A stretch of 55,259 nucleotides of DNA from Bacillus sp. (in: firmicutes) (GTDB lineage Bacteria; Bacillota; Bacilli; Bacillales; Salisediminibacteriaceae): the NCBI GenBank assembly GCA_021208645.1, contig JAJOJL010000017.1, forward strand, positions 1 to 55,259. The letters run 5' to 3'. The notes under the pieces were generated by a model. It was not told the origin of the DNA, did no database searches, and saw only the letters and a list, made by a program, of their open reading frames with translations. Position numbers and translations under genes: made by a program. Positions 44,970-54,948 of the stretch are shown in pieces (positions within the stretch are counted from its first letter, which is position 1; every line of letters begins with the position of its first letter).

Positions 44970-45007
44970 AATAGCAGCCCAAACTATCTTAGTCTGAGCT
45001 GCTATTT
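44970..45007. terminator. Bidirectional terminator
   Basis: AATAGCAGCCCAAACTA and its partner TAGTCTGAGCTGCTATT pair with two mismatches. Five Ts follow on the plus side and six on the minus side. It serves the 297-aa gene and the rhomboid gene. Confidence 0.83.
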
Positions 45008-45019
45008 TTAAAATTAATA

Positions 45020-46605
45020 TTATCGACCATTCCATATGATAATTCTTCTTAACTGCTCTTGTAATTCTAAATAATCCTCTTCCTCGGGATTTAATTCAAT
45101 TGCCATTTCAACCTGTTCGTATGCTTTTTCATAAGATCCCTTTTCGAAGTAGATTAATGATAAATTAAAATGAGCTTCATGGAAATCTGGCTTTTGTTCA
45201 ATTGTTTTTAATAGATTATATTCTGCCTCATCAAGCTCACCTATCGTTGCTTGGATATAAGCTAAGGAAAAATATGTATCTGGTAATAATGGCTCAACCG
45301 CTATCGGATCTCCTTCAATTATGGTTTCAAAGTATGGTCTAGCTTTTTCAGACTCATCATTCTGTAGAAACTCTTGACCTATTTGAAAATAGACAGCATA
45401 GGATTGGGTAGTTTTTTCTTGATTGTATCCATATAGAAGTAGTCCTACGATACCAATAATTGTTATGGCTAAAACTGCAACCTGTCTTCCATAATGCTTT
45501 TGATTTGGTAAATTGACAATAGCAGATGCTAGGAATCCACCAATCAAGCCACCAATATGTGCCCCATTGTCCACCATAGGCATTAAAAATCCGAAACCTA
45601 AATTAATTGCTAAAATAAAAAGGACACTCATTCCCATTGTTCTAAAAAATAGCCGTCGATGGATGACACCAAAGTACAATAGTGCTCCGAAACAACCAAA
45701 GATGGCGCCACTGGCACCAGCAGATACATGTTCATTGAAAGCAAAACTTGCAACAGAACCAAAAAAAACCAGCTACAAAATAAATAAACATGAACCTGAC
45801 TGTACCAAATATCCTTTCAACTGCGCCACCTAAATAAAACAAAGCAAGGGAGTTCATGAATAAATGAAAAATACCTATATGAAGAAACATAGCGTTAAAA
45901 AAAACGCCACCACTCACCTTCTAGAATTAAAGGGTTGAATTTTGCCCCAAAGGCAATAAGGGTAGCAGTATCAGTGGAAGATCCATACATCTCAACGATA
46001 GAGAAAACCACTAATATTATCCCTATCATAATAAAGGTTAAAACAGGAGACCCATACATGAAGATCTTTTTTTCCTCTTCGACCCTTTTTTCCGAAGACC
46101 TTTTTACTGAATGCTTGAAAGAGTAAATTACTGACTCTGGATCTTCTAATTCATTGAATGATAAAAAGGTAGGCATTTCCTTTAGTTTCCATTCTGTAGC
46201 TAACGGAAACAATTTTTCATCTAACTTCTCAAGGGGCAACAATATTGTTCGTTGATCTTGTTTTCCACCACCAGTTAAAGGTCGTGGAGAATCAATTAAT
46301 TCACTATAGCTATCGACAGGTTCGTATGGGGAGAGGATTACATTAGTTAGATTAGCATTTCGAAGGCTCAATTGCTTCCTTACTTGGTTTCCACGTTCAT
46401 ATGTTTCTTTTATATCCCTCCGAAGTTCGCTACTCCAATCTAAATCTTTCTGGGCAATCCGGATAATTTGATAAGGTTCCTTCCGGTCGTCCTCTAACCA
46501 TATTTCACTCTCGCTTTTGCTAATAAAGATAACTCGCATTCCTTCACGGTTAACCAAGTGGAATACGATCTCCCAAAAGCGAAGTGAAAGTATTAACTTA
46601 TTCAT
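45020..46605 (-). pseudogene. yqgP: Rhomboid protease with TPR tail (YqgP), two frameshifts
   Basis: This is an intramembrane serine protease (GluP/YqgP type). It has a soluble N-terminal domain (46605-45905), membrane helices, the active-site GASGAIFG (Ser near 45710) with His in GAHIGGLIGG, and a C-terminal TPR region (residues about 380-520). Two breaks occur, each at an eight-base homopolymer (45897-45904 and 45761-45768), where seven keeps the frame (WWRFFNAMFLHIG and AGFFGSVASFAF). Corrected length is 527 aa, near the 507 of B. subtilis. Confidence 0.87.
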
Positions 46606-46623
46606 GTAGTTACCACCACCCGA

Positions 46624-47352
46624 TTATTCGTAATTAATTAATAGTTGTTTAACTTCTATTAAGGTATTAAGTTCTGCAACAGGTTTATGTCCTGTTTTTC
46701 GTTGTTCTCCACGGGTGTTCAAAAAAACAGCATCCCATCCTGCATTCATTGCACCTACTACATCATGTTGCCAAGAATCACCTATGAAAAGTAATTTATC
46801 TGGGGATAAACGAAGTGATTTTTCCATTAGCTGAAAGATAGCTTTATCAGGCTTTAAAACTCCCACTTCCTCAGAGATCAGTACATTCTCCTTCGGTATC
46901 CAACGACTTGCTCCAATTTTTTCAACTTTTCCCCATTGCGTATCCACCATTCCATTGGTAATGATACCTAACTTAATTTCCTTATTTGATAAAAAATTAA
47001 ATAGCTCACTTAAACCTGGATACGGTTCACTATACTCATCCACAACTTCGTAATAATGATTGTGAAACATATCAGCCAATTCATTAGTAAACGGTAAACC
47101 AAATTCCTTCATCGTTTCACAGAACCTTTTTCTCCTATAATCCGTCCCAGAAAGGGATTTCGATTCATATTGAGGCCAGTATAAGTCACTATTCCTTTTG
47201 AAACTAGTATAAAATACTTCAAATGGCACATGAGGTTTATCTATATCTGCTGCTACCAATTTGTAATAGCTGTTGCCGATTGCCTTCTTAAAGGCTTTTT
47301 CATGACTAAATAACGTATTATCTAAATCAAAGCAAACTCCCTTCCAAAGCAA
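46624..47352 (-). CDS. HAD family hydrolase
   Basis: This 242-aa haloacid dehalogenase-type phosphatase has the nucleophile motif FDLDNTLFSH at residues 8-17, Thr/Asn motif II in GIITNGM, Lys in LKPDKAIFQ and the metal motif GDSWQHDVVGAMNAG. The insertion between motifs is a helical cap of the C1 type (YjjG/phosphoglycolate phosphatase-like). TTG 47352 has GAGGTG upstream. Substrate unknown. It lies 18 nt from the rhomboid gene and is likely in the same operon. Confidence 0.88.
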   Translation of the reverse strand: MLWKGVCFDLDNTLFSHEKAFKKAIGNSYYKLVAADIDKPHVPFEVFYTSFKRNSDLYWPQYESKSLSGTDYRRKRFCETMKEFGLPFTNELADMFHNHYYEVVDEYSEPYPGLSELFNFLSNKEIKLGIITNGMVDTQWGKVEKIGASRWIPKENVLISEEVGVLKPDKAIFQLMEKSLRLSPDKLLFIGDSWQHDVVGAMNAGWDAVFLNTRGEQRKTGHKPVAELNTLIEVKQLLINYE

Positions 47353-47426
47353 GGATACTCACCTCTTTCATCATTATATCAATTATTGGAAAATTTTACG
47401 AAAGAAAAAGAATTTGAAAAAGAAAT

Positions 47427-47467
47427 AAGGGTGATTCAAAAGAAGAGAGTCCCCCTGAATCACCCTT
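47427..47467 (-). terminator. Terminator of the 58-aa gene
   Basis: AAGGGTGATTCA pairs with TGAATCACCCTT around a 16-nt loop. The minus-strand tail is T-rich (TTATTTCTTTTTC). It lies about 95 nt past the stop. Confidence 0.65.
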
Positions 47468-47562
47468 GAAGCACGATACTTATATAGTCGTTTGTTGCTG
47501 TTTTGAAAACGTTTGTTTTGACATTACCTAAACATTTAAGCATATGGATTTTTATGTGCCGT

Positions 47563-47739
47563 TCAGCGTAGCATTTGGTACATCATCTTTTCTCTAACTG
47601 CCGGAATTCTCATGACTAATGAAACCGCTGCACGCCGAAGCCATTTATTAGACAAGAAGGCGTTAAGAAAGCGAAAACGGTTGTTAAATAAACTCAATAA
47701 ACCAAATACAATTCCAACAATAACTAATAGCCGTTGCAT
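47563..47739 (-). CDS. Small membrane protein (58 aa), YqgO-like position
   Basis: ATG 47739 has GGAGG eight nucleotides upstream, so the open frame further upstream is not used. There is one hydrophobic segment (MQRLLVIVGIVFGLLSLF) followed by a basic amphipathic stretch with several Arg. B. subtilis has a small gene, yqgO, between yqgP and yqgN; this is in the same slot, but sequence identity cannot be judged. Confidence 0.65.
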   Translation of the reverse strand: MQRLLVIVGIVFGLLSLFNNRFRFLNAFLSNKWLRRAAVSLVMRIPAVREKMMYQMLR

Positions 47740-47820
47740 GTCCTCAACCTCCTTCCAATAATAGCTTGAGTAAAAACACGGATATTTATCCACATTAGAG
47801 TGTAAATCACCAAAGTGTCA

Positions 47821-48798
<978 letters not shown>

Positions 48799-48811
48799 TC
48801 ATTTGCCATAG

Positions 48812-49603
48812 CTAAAAAAAGTATTGAAAAACCCAAATAAATCCAACGGCACTTAATGTACAAATGTGATTTACAACGTCATTATTAATCGTTTTCATGC
48901 CTTTTATTAGTATTGTCTTTTCTCCGCAATGAATTCTTTTTTCCGTAGCTCCTTGACAGATGCTACATTTGAAAGACCCCTGCATAACCGCTCCTGCAAA
49001 TGAGTCTGCCCATTGCCCTAAAAAGGCAGCAAGTAAAATAAGCAAGAATGGGTAATGAGAAATTGGGGCTAGGATTTCAAGATTATATAACAACCACCCT
49101 AAGGCAGAAATAAAAGCACTGCCTCCTAACGCACCTACTGTGCCTATAAAGGTTATCCCTCCTGATTGACCATGTAAAAGCTTCCTTCCAGTCAATACAT
49201 GAATAGGCTTACCTCTGCTCATTCTTCCAATTTCTGACGCCCATGTGTCACTTGTTGCAGCACCTAAAGAAGCGATAAATGCCAGGTAAAAGAAATCGTT
49301 TCCTGTTATTCCATAAAGTAAAGCAGCTATAGCCGGCCAACCACCATTTGCAACAACTTGTGAAAAATCTCTTTTGTCTCCTTTTTCTACCATTTCATTT
49401 TCTTCTGAGTGTCCTTTCGTCCATCTGCCAATTAAGGTACTGGACAAGAAGAATGCAGCAAGTAGTAACAGTCCAGCTAAGGATAGTCCAAAGTAAATTA
49501 AGAATGCTACACATACAGCGGCATAAGCACCTGATTTTGTCAAAGCTTGATAGCGATAAGATAGGATTGCAACTAGTATTATACCTACTACAACAAAGTT
49601 CAT
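48812..49603 (-). CDS. DUF92 family membrane protein
   Basis: This is a 263-aa integral membrane protein of the DUF92/TIGR00297 family with about six helices. It has the family motifs RDFSQVVANGGWPAIAALLYG, AATSDTWASEIG and QSGGITFIGTVGALGG. The plant VTE6 phytyl-phosphate kinase belongs to the same family, so a lipid-phosphate kinase role is possible but unproven. The start overlaps yqgN by 4 nt (ATGA). Confidence 0.85.
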   Translation of the reverse strand: MNFVVVGIILVAILSYRYQALTKSGAYAAVCVAFLIYFGLSLAGLLLLAAFFLSSTLIGRWTKGHSEENEMVEKGDKRDFSQVVANGGWPAIAALLYGITGNDFFYLAFIASLGAATSDTWASEIGRMSRGKPIHVLTGRKLLHGQSGGITFIGTVGALGGSAFISALGWLLYNLEILAPISHYPFLLILLAAFLGQWADSFAGAVMQGSFKCSICQGATEKRIHCGEKTILIKGMKTINNDVVNHICTLSAVGFIWVFQYFF

Positions 49604-50166
49604 CCAAGAATAACTCCATTCTCGGTAATAATTTTTTTAACTGGAATGTCATGGGCCTCCTTAGGGATTCCCTCCACAACTTGCATATTGAAACACAGTG
49701 AAACTGTCATTACATTTCGATCATGAAGAAATCTATCATAATATCCCCCACCATGGCCAATGCGGTAACCTATTGGTTCAAAAACTACTCCAGGTACAAG
49801 GAGTAAATCAATCTCTGAAGGTAAAATTTCTTTTACTAAGTGAGGTATAGGCTCACGTAAGTTAAAATAACTTACTTCCAATTCATCATAGGAGCTAATT
49901 TGGTAGAATATAAGCTGTTTCTTTTTTGGAATACATTTAGGTACAACAATTTGTTTTCCCTCTGCCCACGCTTTTTCAATGATGGCAGACGTATCTATCT
50001 CATTTTGTGTTGAAATTGTTGTTCCAATTACCTTGGCATTCTTCCACTCTGGTTGTTCATAAAGTCTATTATGTATTCTCTTTGTCATTTCCAATTTTTC
50101 ATTTCCGTCCAGCGTTTTTAGCCTACCTACTATAATTTTTCGCCATTTTTCCTTACTAACCACCAT
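49600..50166 (-). CDS. yqgN: 5-formyltetrahydrofolate cyclo-ligase
   Basis: This enzyme converts 5-formyl-THF to 5,10-methenyl-THF with ATP. It has the ATP-binding motif RIGHGGGYYDRFL near residue 140 and the N-terminal KEKWRKIIVGRL. ATG 50166, seven nucleotides after GGAAGGGGGA, gives 188 aa. It is followed by DUF92 in an overlapping arrangement and lies downstream of rpmG, the B. subtilis order. Confidence 0.92.
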   Translation of the reverse strand: MVVSKEKWRKIIVGRLKTLDGNEKLEMTKRIHNRLYEQPEWKNAKVIGTTISTQNEIDTSAIIEKAWAEGKQIVVPKCIPKKKQLIFYQISSYDELEVSYFNLREPIPHLVKEILPSEIDLLLVPGVVFEPIGYRIGHGGGYYDRFLHDRNVMTVSLCFNMQVVEGIPKEAHDIPVKKIITENGVILG

Positions 50167-50203
50167 GACTCCCCCTTCCATTATTCACACCTTAAATAAC
50201 GAA

Positions 50204-50243
50204 AAAAGTGATTGAAAAAAGGTTAATTTTCCAATCACTTTAT
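50204..50243 (-). terminator. Terminator of rpmG
   Basis: On the minus strand, AAAGTGATTGGAAAA pairs with TTTTTTCAATCACTTT, running into a T tract (TTTTTTCG). It is six nucleotides beyond the rpmG stop. Confidence 0.82.
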
Positions 50244-50249
50244 GTTTTA

Positions 50250-50399
50250 TTATTTTGTTTCACGGTGTAAAGTTACACGCTTAAGTCTTGGGCTATACTT
50301 CTTTAGCTCAATACGATCTGGATTATTACGTTTATTTTTAGTGGTAATGTAGTTACGATCACCAGTTTCTGTGCAAGCTAACGTTACATTTACTCTCAT
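50250..50399 (-). CDS. rpmG: 50S ribosomal protein L33
   Basis: This is a 49-aa ribosomal protein, [20 protein letters not shown] at the N-terminus and [18 protein letters not shown] at the C-terminus. Only one Cys (Cys9) is present and the paired CxxC motifs are missing, so it is the zinc-independent (C-) form of L33. GGAGGG precedes the ATG. The position next to yqgN matches B. subtilis rpmGA. Confidence 0.95.
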   Translation of the reverse strand: MRVNVTLACTETGDRNYITTKNKRNNPDRIELKKYSPRLKRVTLHRETK

Positions 50400-50663
50400 G
50401 TCATTTCCCTCCATATCTCAAACTAATATTCATACCTTAAAATAATAGCAAAGATTAATGAGATATTCAAGAGAAAGAAAATTAAAATCGTTTTTCAGTC
50501 ACCTTGGTGCTGAAAATACTTGTCTAAGGTGAACAGTTTCTATTTTTTTCCTAGCAGTTCCTGGTATTGCATATGAAATTCTTCAATTTCATGAAGTTTT
50601 GTACTCATGAATTCCCATTCGTAAATATAACTACTTACCTTTTTTCTAAATATAATTGAAACT

Positions 50664-51119
50664 CTATTCCCCAGCCTCTACTATGTTTAGTAATAGGTTA
50701 TATTGCAAGGGAATTCCAGTTTCCCAATCTGCTACATTTATGGACATGGTACTGTGTTTCTTAATTTTTCCTTGCCCACTGATTCCACCAATTAGTCGAT
50801 AACATTCCCCGTCATGAACAATTAATGCTTCTTTACTAGGGGAATAATAAACAATCGGTACATCCGTGCCCCCCAATTCATATTTTACCAACAAGGAAAT
50901 GTGTTTCCCTTCCTTCGAATTATTTTGGAGTACAAGTTTATTTAACTCTTTCCCTTGTGTTTTCATAGGTAAATGAATCCACTTCCAAGAAATTTCTTCC
51001 ATTGTCCCCTCTTTAAAATGATCAAAACTACCTAGATTGAGAACTCCCCGCAACTGGTTATTCACTTTCAATCCGTACTCCTTCTTATGCTCAATCGAAA
51101 CATGTGGTAAAACAGACAT
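50664..51119 (-). CDS. Hypothetical protein (151 aa)
   Basis: ATG 51119 has AGGAGGG six nucleotides upstream; the open frame reaches 51158 without a better site. The sequence is beta-rich and soluble (KEYGLKVNNQLRGVLNLGSF, SLLVKYELGGTDVPIVYYSPS, HDGECYRLIGGISGQGK), with no signal peptide. It could be a spore- or surface-associated small beta protein, but I do not recognise a family. It lies upstream of rpmG with its own spacer. Confidence 0.6.
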   Translation of the reverse strand: MSVLPHVSIEHKKEYGLKVNNQLRGVLNLGSFDHFKEGTMEEISWKWIHLPMKTQGKELNKLVLQNNSKEGKHISLLVKYELGGTDVPIVYYSPSKEALIVHDGECYRLIGGISGQGKIKKHSTMSINVADWETGIPLQYNLLLNIVEAGE

Positions 51120-51519
51120 CTTCATCCCTCCTAAAAAGTTCTCTATGTATATTGGCATCTATCTAACTTGTCTTCTTTGTTGATTCCAAAAACTAGAATT
51201 ATTACTTGTATTACCATATTAACTAGACTTGAGAAGTTCAACAAGAAGGTGTTTTTGTCGGTAACTGTCATATATATTCTATTCAGCGGGGCTCTAAATA
51301 AAAAAGTTCATGAAACATTCAATTTCCTTACAAATGACTAAATAATAAAGAATAATCTACAATATTCAAGGTAATTCTTGTTAATTTTTTATTAAAAACC
51401 TTGTTTTATCGCTGTTTTATGACAACTACGGACTATGGGCATATAGGAAGCACAACAAAATTATGATATAAATAAGGTTGTATTTACTTTTTAAAGTTAT
51501 TTAAACGGAGGAATTTTTA
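51120..51519. other. Intergenic region of about 400 nt
   Basis: This AT-rich divergent spacer contains promoters for the 151-aa gene and for the plus-strand pair that follows. TGATATAAATAAGG near 51463-51476 is a possible -10 region. No RNA gene, terminator or repeat was recognised. Confidence 0.4.
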
Positions 51520-51729
51520 ATGGAATGGACAATCTTTTTGTTATTTTGTTTAAGTGCAATTCTATTTGGTTTATCTATGCTTCAGAGGGATCGTTCTAAA
51601 GACGTGGAAAAGCAGTTGGAAAACCTTTCAATTCAGCTTATGAAGGAAATGCATCAATTGGAAAAAAAGGTTAACGATTTAGAGGCAGAAAATACTGTAT
51701 TAACCACAAAGAAGATGATTGCGAAATAG
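51520..51729 (+). CDS. Small membrane protein with coiled coil (69 aa)
   Basis: The ATG is preceded by GGAGG with nine nucleotides of spacing. It has one N-terminal membrane helix (about residues 3-20) followed by a cytosolic coiled coil of Glu/Lys/Leu heptads (VEKQLENLSIQLMKEMHQLE). I do not recognise a family. It is 39 nt upstream of the MltG-like gene and likely co-transcribed with it. Confidence 0.68.
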   Translation: MEWTIFLLFCLSAILFGLSMLQRDRSKDVEKQLENLSIQLMKEMHQLEKKVNDLEAENTVLTTKKMIAK

Positions 51730-51768
51730 AAACTGTAAAATATTTATTCATGAAAGGCAGGAAAAAAC

Positions 51769-52317
51769 GTGTTAAAACATTTACTTCGAGGTTCTGCCAT
51801 AGGCATTTTTATAGCTACATCCGCATTTGCAAGTACGTATTTTTTTAGTGGAAACCCATCAGAATCATATGCTAATGAACCATTGACCTTAGATGAGGCA
51901 GTATTACTACTTGAGGAAGCTGATATGGTGATACTTAATCAGAATGAGTATAATGAATTGGTCAGAGCAATTGATAACCTAAAGGAAGAGTTATATGCTA
52001 AGGAAGTTGTGCTGGAGACAGTAGAAACGGAACTAGACGAGACACAGGAAGATACCGCTGAACAAGAGACAGAAACAGACGTAGAAGAGGAACCTCAACA
52101 AGAAACTGTTATTAAAGCAGTATTAGTAATTGAAGGAGGCATGTCTACACGGGACATCTCCAATCAATTAATCAACTTAAATATCATTGAAGACCGTACA
52201 GCCTTTGAAAACTATGTAAATGAATCCGGTTTAGAGCGTTCCTTAAGATTTGGTGAATACGAATTAGCAAGTGATATGACAATACAAGAAATAGCAAGAA
52301 TAATCTCATCACCATAA
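51769..52317 (+). CDS. Membrane-anchored protein with MltG-like C-terminal domain
   Basis: GTG 51769 follows GGCAGG. The 182-aa protein has an N-terminal signal anchor (about residues 8-28), a Glu/Thr-rich low-complexity linker (about 85-115), and a C-terminal domain (VLVIEGGMSTRDISNQLINLNIIEDRTAFENY...LRFGEYELASDMTIQEIARII). That domain resembles the LysM-like N-terminal domain of MltG/YceG. The catalytic transglycosylase domain is missing, so it is probably a regulator or adaptor at the cell wall, near pbpA. Confidence 0.75.
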   Translation: MLKHLLRGSAIGIFIATSAFASTYFFSGNPSESYANEPLTLDEAVLLLEEADMVILNQNEYNELVRAIDNLKEELYAKEVVLETVETELDETQEDTAEQETETDVEEEPQQETVIKAVLVIEGGMSTRDISNQLINLNIIEDRTAFENYVNESGLERSLRFGEYELASDMTIQEIARIISSP

Positions 52318-52329
52318 AAAGAAAAAGGA

Positions 52330-52366
52330 AAGGGTGTCCGGAATTAACTTCCGAGACACCCTTGTT
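52330..52366. terminator. Bidirectional terminator
   Basis: AAGGGTGTCCGGAA pairs with TTCCGAGACACCCTT (one mismatch), followed by GTTATTTTAT on the plus strand. It separates the MltG-like gene from pbpA. Confidence 0.8.
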
Positions 52367-52386
52367 ATTTTATCCTTAAATTGTTA

Positions 52387-54438
52387 TTAACCAGCTTCAT
52401 CGGAAAATTCCAACTCAGCTTCTTCATCTGTAGGCTCAATTAAAGCATCCCAATTGCCTGGACCATTACGTTTTTCCTTCAGTTTGAAATACGCATCTAG
52501 TACATCCCTTGAAATTCTATTGGCGACTCCACTTTGATGTTTACTAATGCCTGGTACTACTACTGAAATGGCAACCTCAGGATTTTCAAATGGTGCATAA
52601 GCAACAAAGGTCTGATTATTTGCTTCTTTCCCGTTTACAAATACTTGGGCCGTGCCTGTTTTCCCTGCAACTTCGTATGGTTTATTTCTAAAAAATTCTC
52701 TCGCTGTTCCTCTGTTCCCATTTGTCACCATCCAAAAACCCCTTTGCACTTCTTGTAGATGGTTTTCATTAACATCAAGTTTATTTAAAACTTTAGGGTT
52801 TAATTGCTGAGTAACTTGTCCTAATTCTTCCCGACCTGTCCCAGGTTCTCTTATTTCTTTCACGACTCTTGGAGCAATTCGATAGCCATCATTTGCAATT
52901 GTAGACACATATTGAGCTAATTGCATCGGTGTGTACGTATCAAATTGTCCAAATGAAAGGAAAAGAAGTTGCCCAGGTTCACGGCTGTTACCACCGTTAA
53001 TCCCGGTCATTTCGTTCGGCAGGTCAATTCCCGTTTCAACCCCGAGGCCAAATTGTGCATAATAAGACCGAAGAATATCATAGCCTCGGTAAAAATTTCC
53101 CCAGTTTGTCCCTGAGACTCCTGGTATATAACCAATCATCCGCATGGCTATATAGATCATGTAAATATTAGATGATTGCTCCAACGCAGATAAATGATTT
53201 ACGTATCCTAATGTTCTCCAAGAACTAACTGGTCTCGCACCTGGCAAATTTAGTGTACGGTCAAAAATCGATTCGTAGGGATTAATAACTCCTGTATCAA
53301 ACCCAGCAAGTACAGTAGCTCCTTTGATGGCAGAACCCATTTCGAACCCTCTTGTAAACGTCCCAATATCACCACTTGGGCTGTATCCAGCCATGGCCAG
53401 TATATCACCTGTATGTGGTTCCTTAACAACCACATAGGCATCAGGGTTTCCAATGAAGTTAGCTTCAAATTCTTCTACCCAAAAGTCTATAATGTTTTCC
53501 ACGTGCTTTTGAAGCTCCATATCGAAGGTAAGAACAAGATCACTACCACGACTTCCGAGATGTTCTTCAGGGTTCTTGAGAAAGGTTCCTGATAGATCCA
53601 TTGCATTCTCCAAGTATCCTCTCCTTCCCCTAAGCACCGATTCATACTGAGCCTCTAAGTAACTACGACCTACTTCTTCATTTCTCTCATAACCGTTAGC
53701 CAAAAAGAAATCAATATCATCCCGGGGAATAGCACCTACATTACCAAATACTCCCCTTAATGAATTGTCATAAATATACCTTCTCTCTGAGTCACGAATA
53801 ATATCTATCCCTGGTAAGTCCTCGAGATTTTCCATAATTCTTGCCGCTTCTTCGTAAGTAATATCAATTTTCACCTTATGCGGTAGGTTATTAAATCCAA
53901 CATTAAATTCCCGCCAAAGGGCGAAAACTTCCATTTCTTCTTCAGAAAGCCAATTTAATTCTTCTTCCGATATCCTGCTCAGTCTCTCAAGATGCGCTTC
54001 ACTATCCGTAAGCTCTAACTCCCTTGCTTCTTCAATGGACAATTTCTCCTCGTACTCTTCCGGATATAGAAGGCTCCAATATTCCTTAAGATCACGTTCA
54101 TTAACCCGCGCAGGAACTAAGGTAATATATTCATTAAGTTTCCTTGCAGTTTCAATCATTTCCCTTTGTGGTGTCCGACGGTTGGTATACGTAACAGTAA
54201 ACAACCTTTTATTATCTACAAGGACATTTCCAAAGCGGTCATAAAGGAGTCCTCGTGGTGCTTCTACTGGTACACTTACATTTACAGTACGGACTAACTG
54301 TTCTTGATACTCTTCCCCTTGAACAATTTGCACTACCCCTAGCCTTAATATTAATCCTGAAAAAAGTATAAAAACGAGAAAGAATAAAAGATTAAGACGA
54401 ATGGTAAATGTGTTTTTCGTTGTTTTTTTTTCTTGCAT
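52387..54438 (-). CDS. pbpA: Penicillin-binding protein 2A (class B transpeptidase)
   Basis: This is a class B PBP that cross-links peptidoglycan during elongation. The 683-aa protein has a cytosolic tail and a membrane anchor (about residues 12-35), a dimerisation region containing PRGLLYDRFGN, a pedestal, and a transpeptidase domain with SAIK near residue 368, SSN near 421 and KTGTAQ near 591. The length is close to B. subtilis PbpA (YqgF, 716 aa). The ATG follows GGAA weakly. The frame is intact. The upstream RNA gene may supply readthrough transcription. Confidence 0.93.
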   Translation of the reverse strand: MQEKKTTKNTFTIRLNLLFFLVFILFSGLILRLGVVQIVQGEEYQEQLVRTVNVSVPVEAPRGLLYDRFGNVLVDNKRLFTVTYTNRRTPQREMIETARKLNEYITLVPARVNERDLKEYWSLLYPEEYEEKLSIEEARELELTDSEAHLERLSRISEEELNWLSEEEMEVFALWREFNVGFNNLPHKVKIDITYEEAARIMENLEDLPGIDIIRDSERRYIYDNSLRGVFGNVGAIPRDDIDFFLANGYERNEEVGRSYLEAQYESVLRGRRGYLENAMDLSGTFLKNPEEHLGSRGSDLVLTFDMELQKHVENIIDFWVEEFEANFIGNPDAYVVVKEPHTGDILAMAGYSPSGDIGTFTRGFEMGSAIKGATVLAGFDTGVINPYESIFDRTLNLPGARPVSSWRTLGYVNHLSALEQSSNIYMIYIAMRMIGYIPGVSGTNWGNFYRGYDILRSYYAQFGLGVETGIDLPNEMTGINGGNSREPGQLLFLSFGQFDTYTPMQLAQYVSTIANDGYRIAPRVVKEIREPGTGREELGQVTQQLNPKVLNKLDVNENHLQEVQRGFWMVTNGNRGTAREFFRNKPYEVAGKTGTAQVFVNGKEANNQTFVAYAPFENPEVAISVVVPGISKHQSGVANRISRDVLDAYFKLKEKRNGPGNWDALIEPTDEEAELEFSDEAG

Positions 54439-54528
54439 AACTATTTATTCCTTTCCTGCCTACGCCAATGATGTATGTTTTCCCAAGAAATGGACCTACT
54501 GAAAATAGTGTTCCCAATTCGCAAGAAT

Positions 54529-54777
54529 AGACACCTTCCTTTTAGGGAAAGGTGTCTAATTTTACTGCCCGCAGATGCGGTTATCTTCCAGATTTCACGA
54601 ACCCGCCCTATAGCAGGTGGGTGCTCTCAAAAGCATTTCCAACTTCCAGAAACAGTACTAGGGTACTATTGCAGGCATGTTGTACATGCTTCAATATTAA
54701 GCTCCCAAAGTGAATTAATGTTCGGTTCGAATTAAACTTGAAGTTCACCAACATCGCAGGCATATGCTTTTTTTGTT
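54529..54777 (-). ncRNA. Structured RNA, 6S-like candidate
   Basis: The transcript predicted from the promoter at 54784-54812 ends at the hairpin AGACACC/GGTGTCT (54529-54557). Its 5' part GCCUGCGAUGU pairs with the 3' part GCAUCUGCGGGC (one bulge). The helix continues via UUGGU/AUAACC, CUUC/GAAG and, after an open stretch, CGAACC/GGUUCG. The interior carries hairpins GCATGT-ACA-ACATGC and ACCCACC/GGCGGGT. This long interrupted rod is the 6S architecture. Primary-sequence homology to bsrA/bsrB could not be confirmed, and a pbpA leader element is the alternative. There are no supported ORFs. Confidence 0.5.
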
Positions 54778-54783
54778 ACTAGT

Positions 54784-54812
54784 AGTATAACATACTGAAA
54801 TCACTTTTTCAA
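54784..54812 (-). promoter_or_regulatory. SigA promoter of the structured RNA
   Basis: On the minus strand, TTGAAA (54812-54807) and TATACT (54789-54784) are 17 nt apart. A TG one base before the -10 makes an extended -10. Predicted transcription start is near 54777. Confidence 0.72.
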
Positions 54813-54948
54813 AATAGGATGGACTAGTGATTGAGTCAAGTATTAGTGGGCAATTTTTCTGGAAGAAAATAATGCCTCTTTTTGCTCGTTGTTTTGATAG
54901 CGCTTTCTCGATTTCTTGGTTTTACTTTTGTTGTGTAAATTAGCTTTT

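Noticed and set aside
50540-50608. A 22-codon minus-strand frame (MSTKLHEIEEFH...) between rpmG and the 151-aa gene
   Set aside because: The ribosome site is weak and no family is recognised. It is plausible as a small helical peptide but not supported enough to annotate.
54529-54777. T-box or SAM-type riboswitch upstream of pbpA
   Set aside because: No T-box GGTGG-ACCGCG block, SAM, FMN or lysine aptamer signature was found; the rod-like fold fits 6S better.
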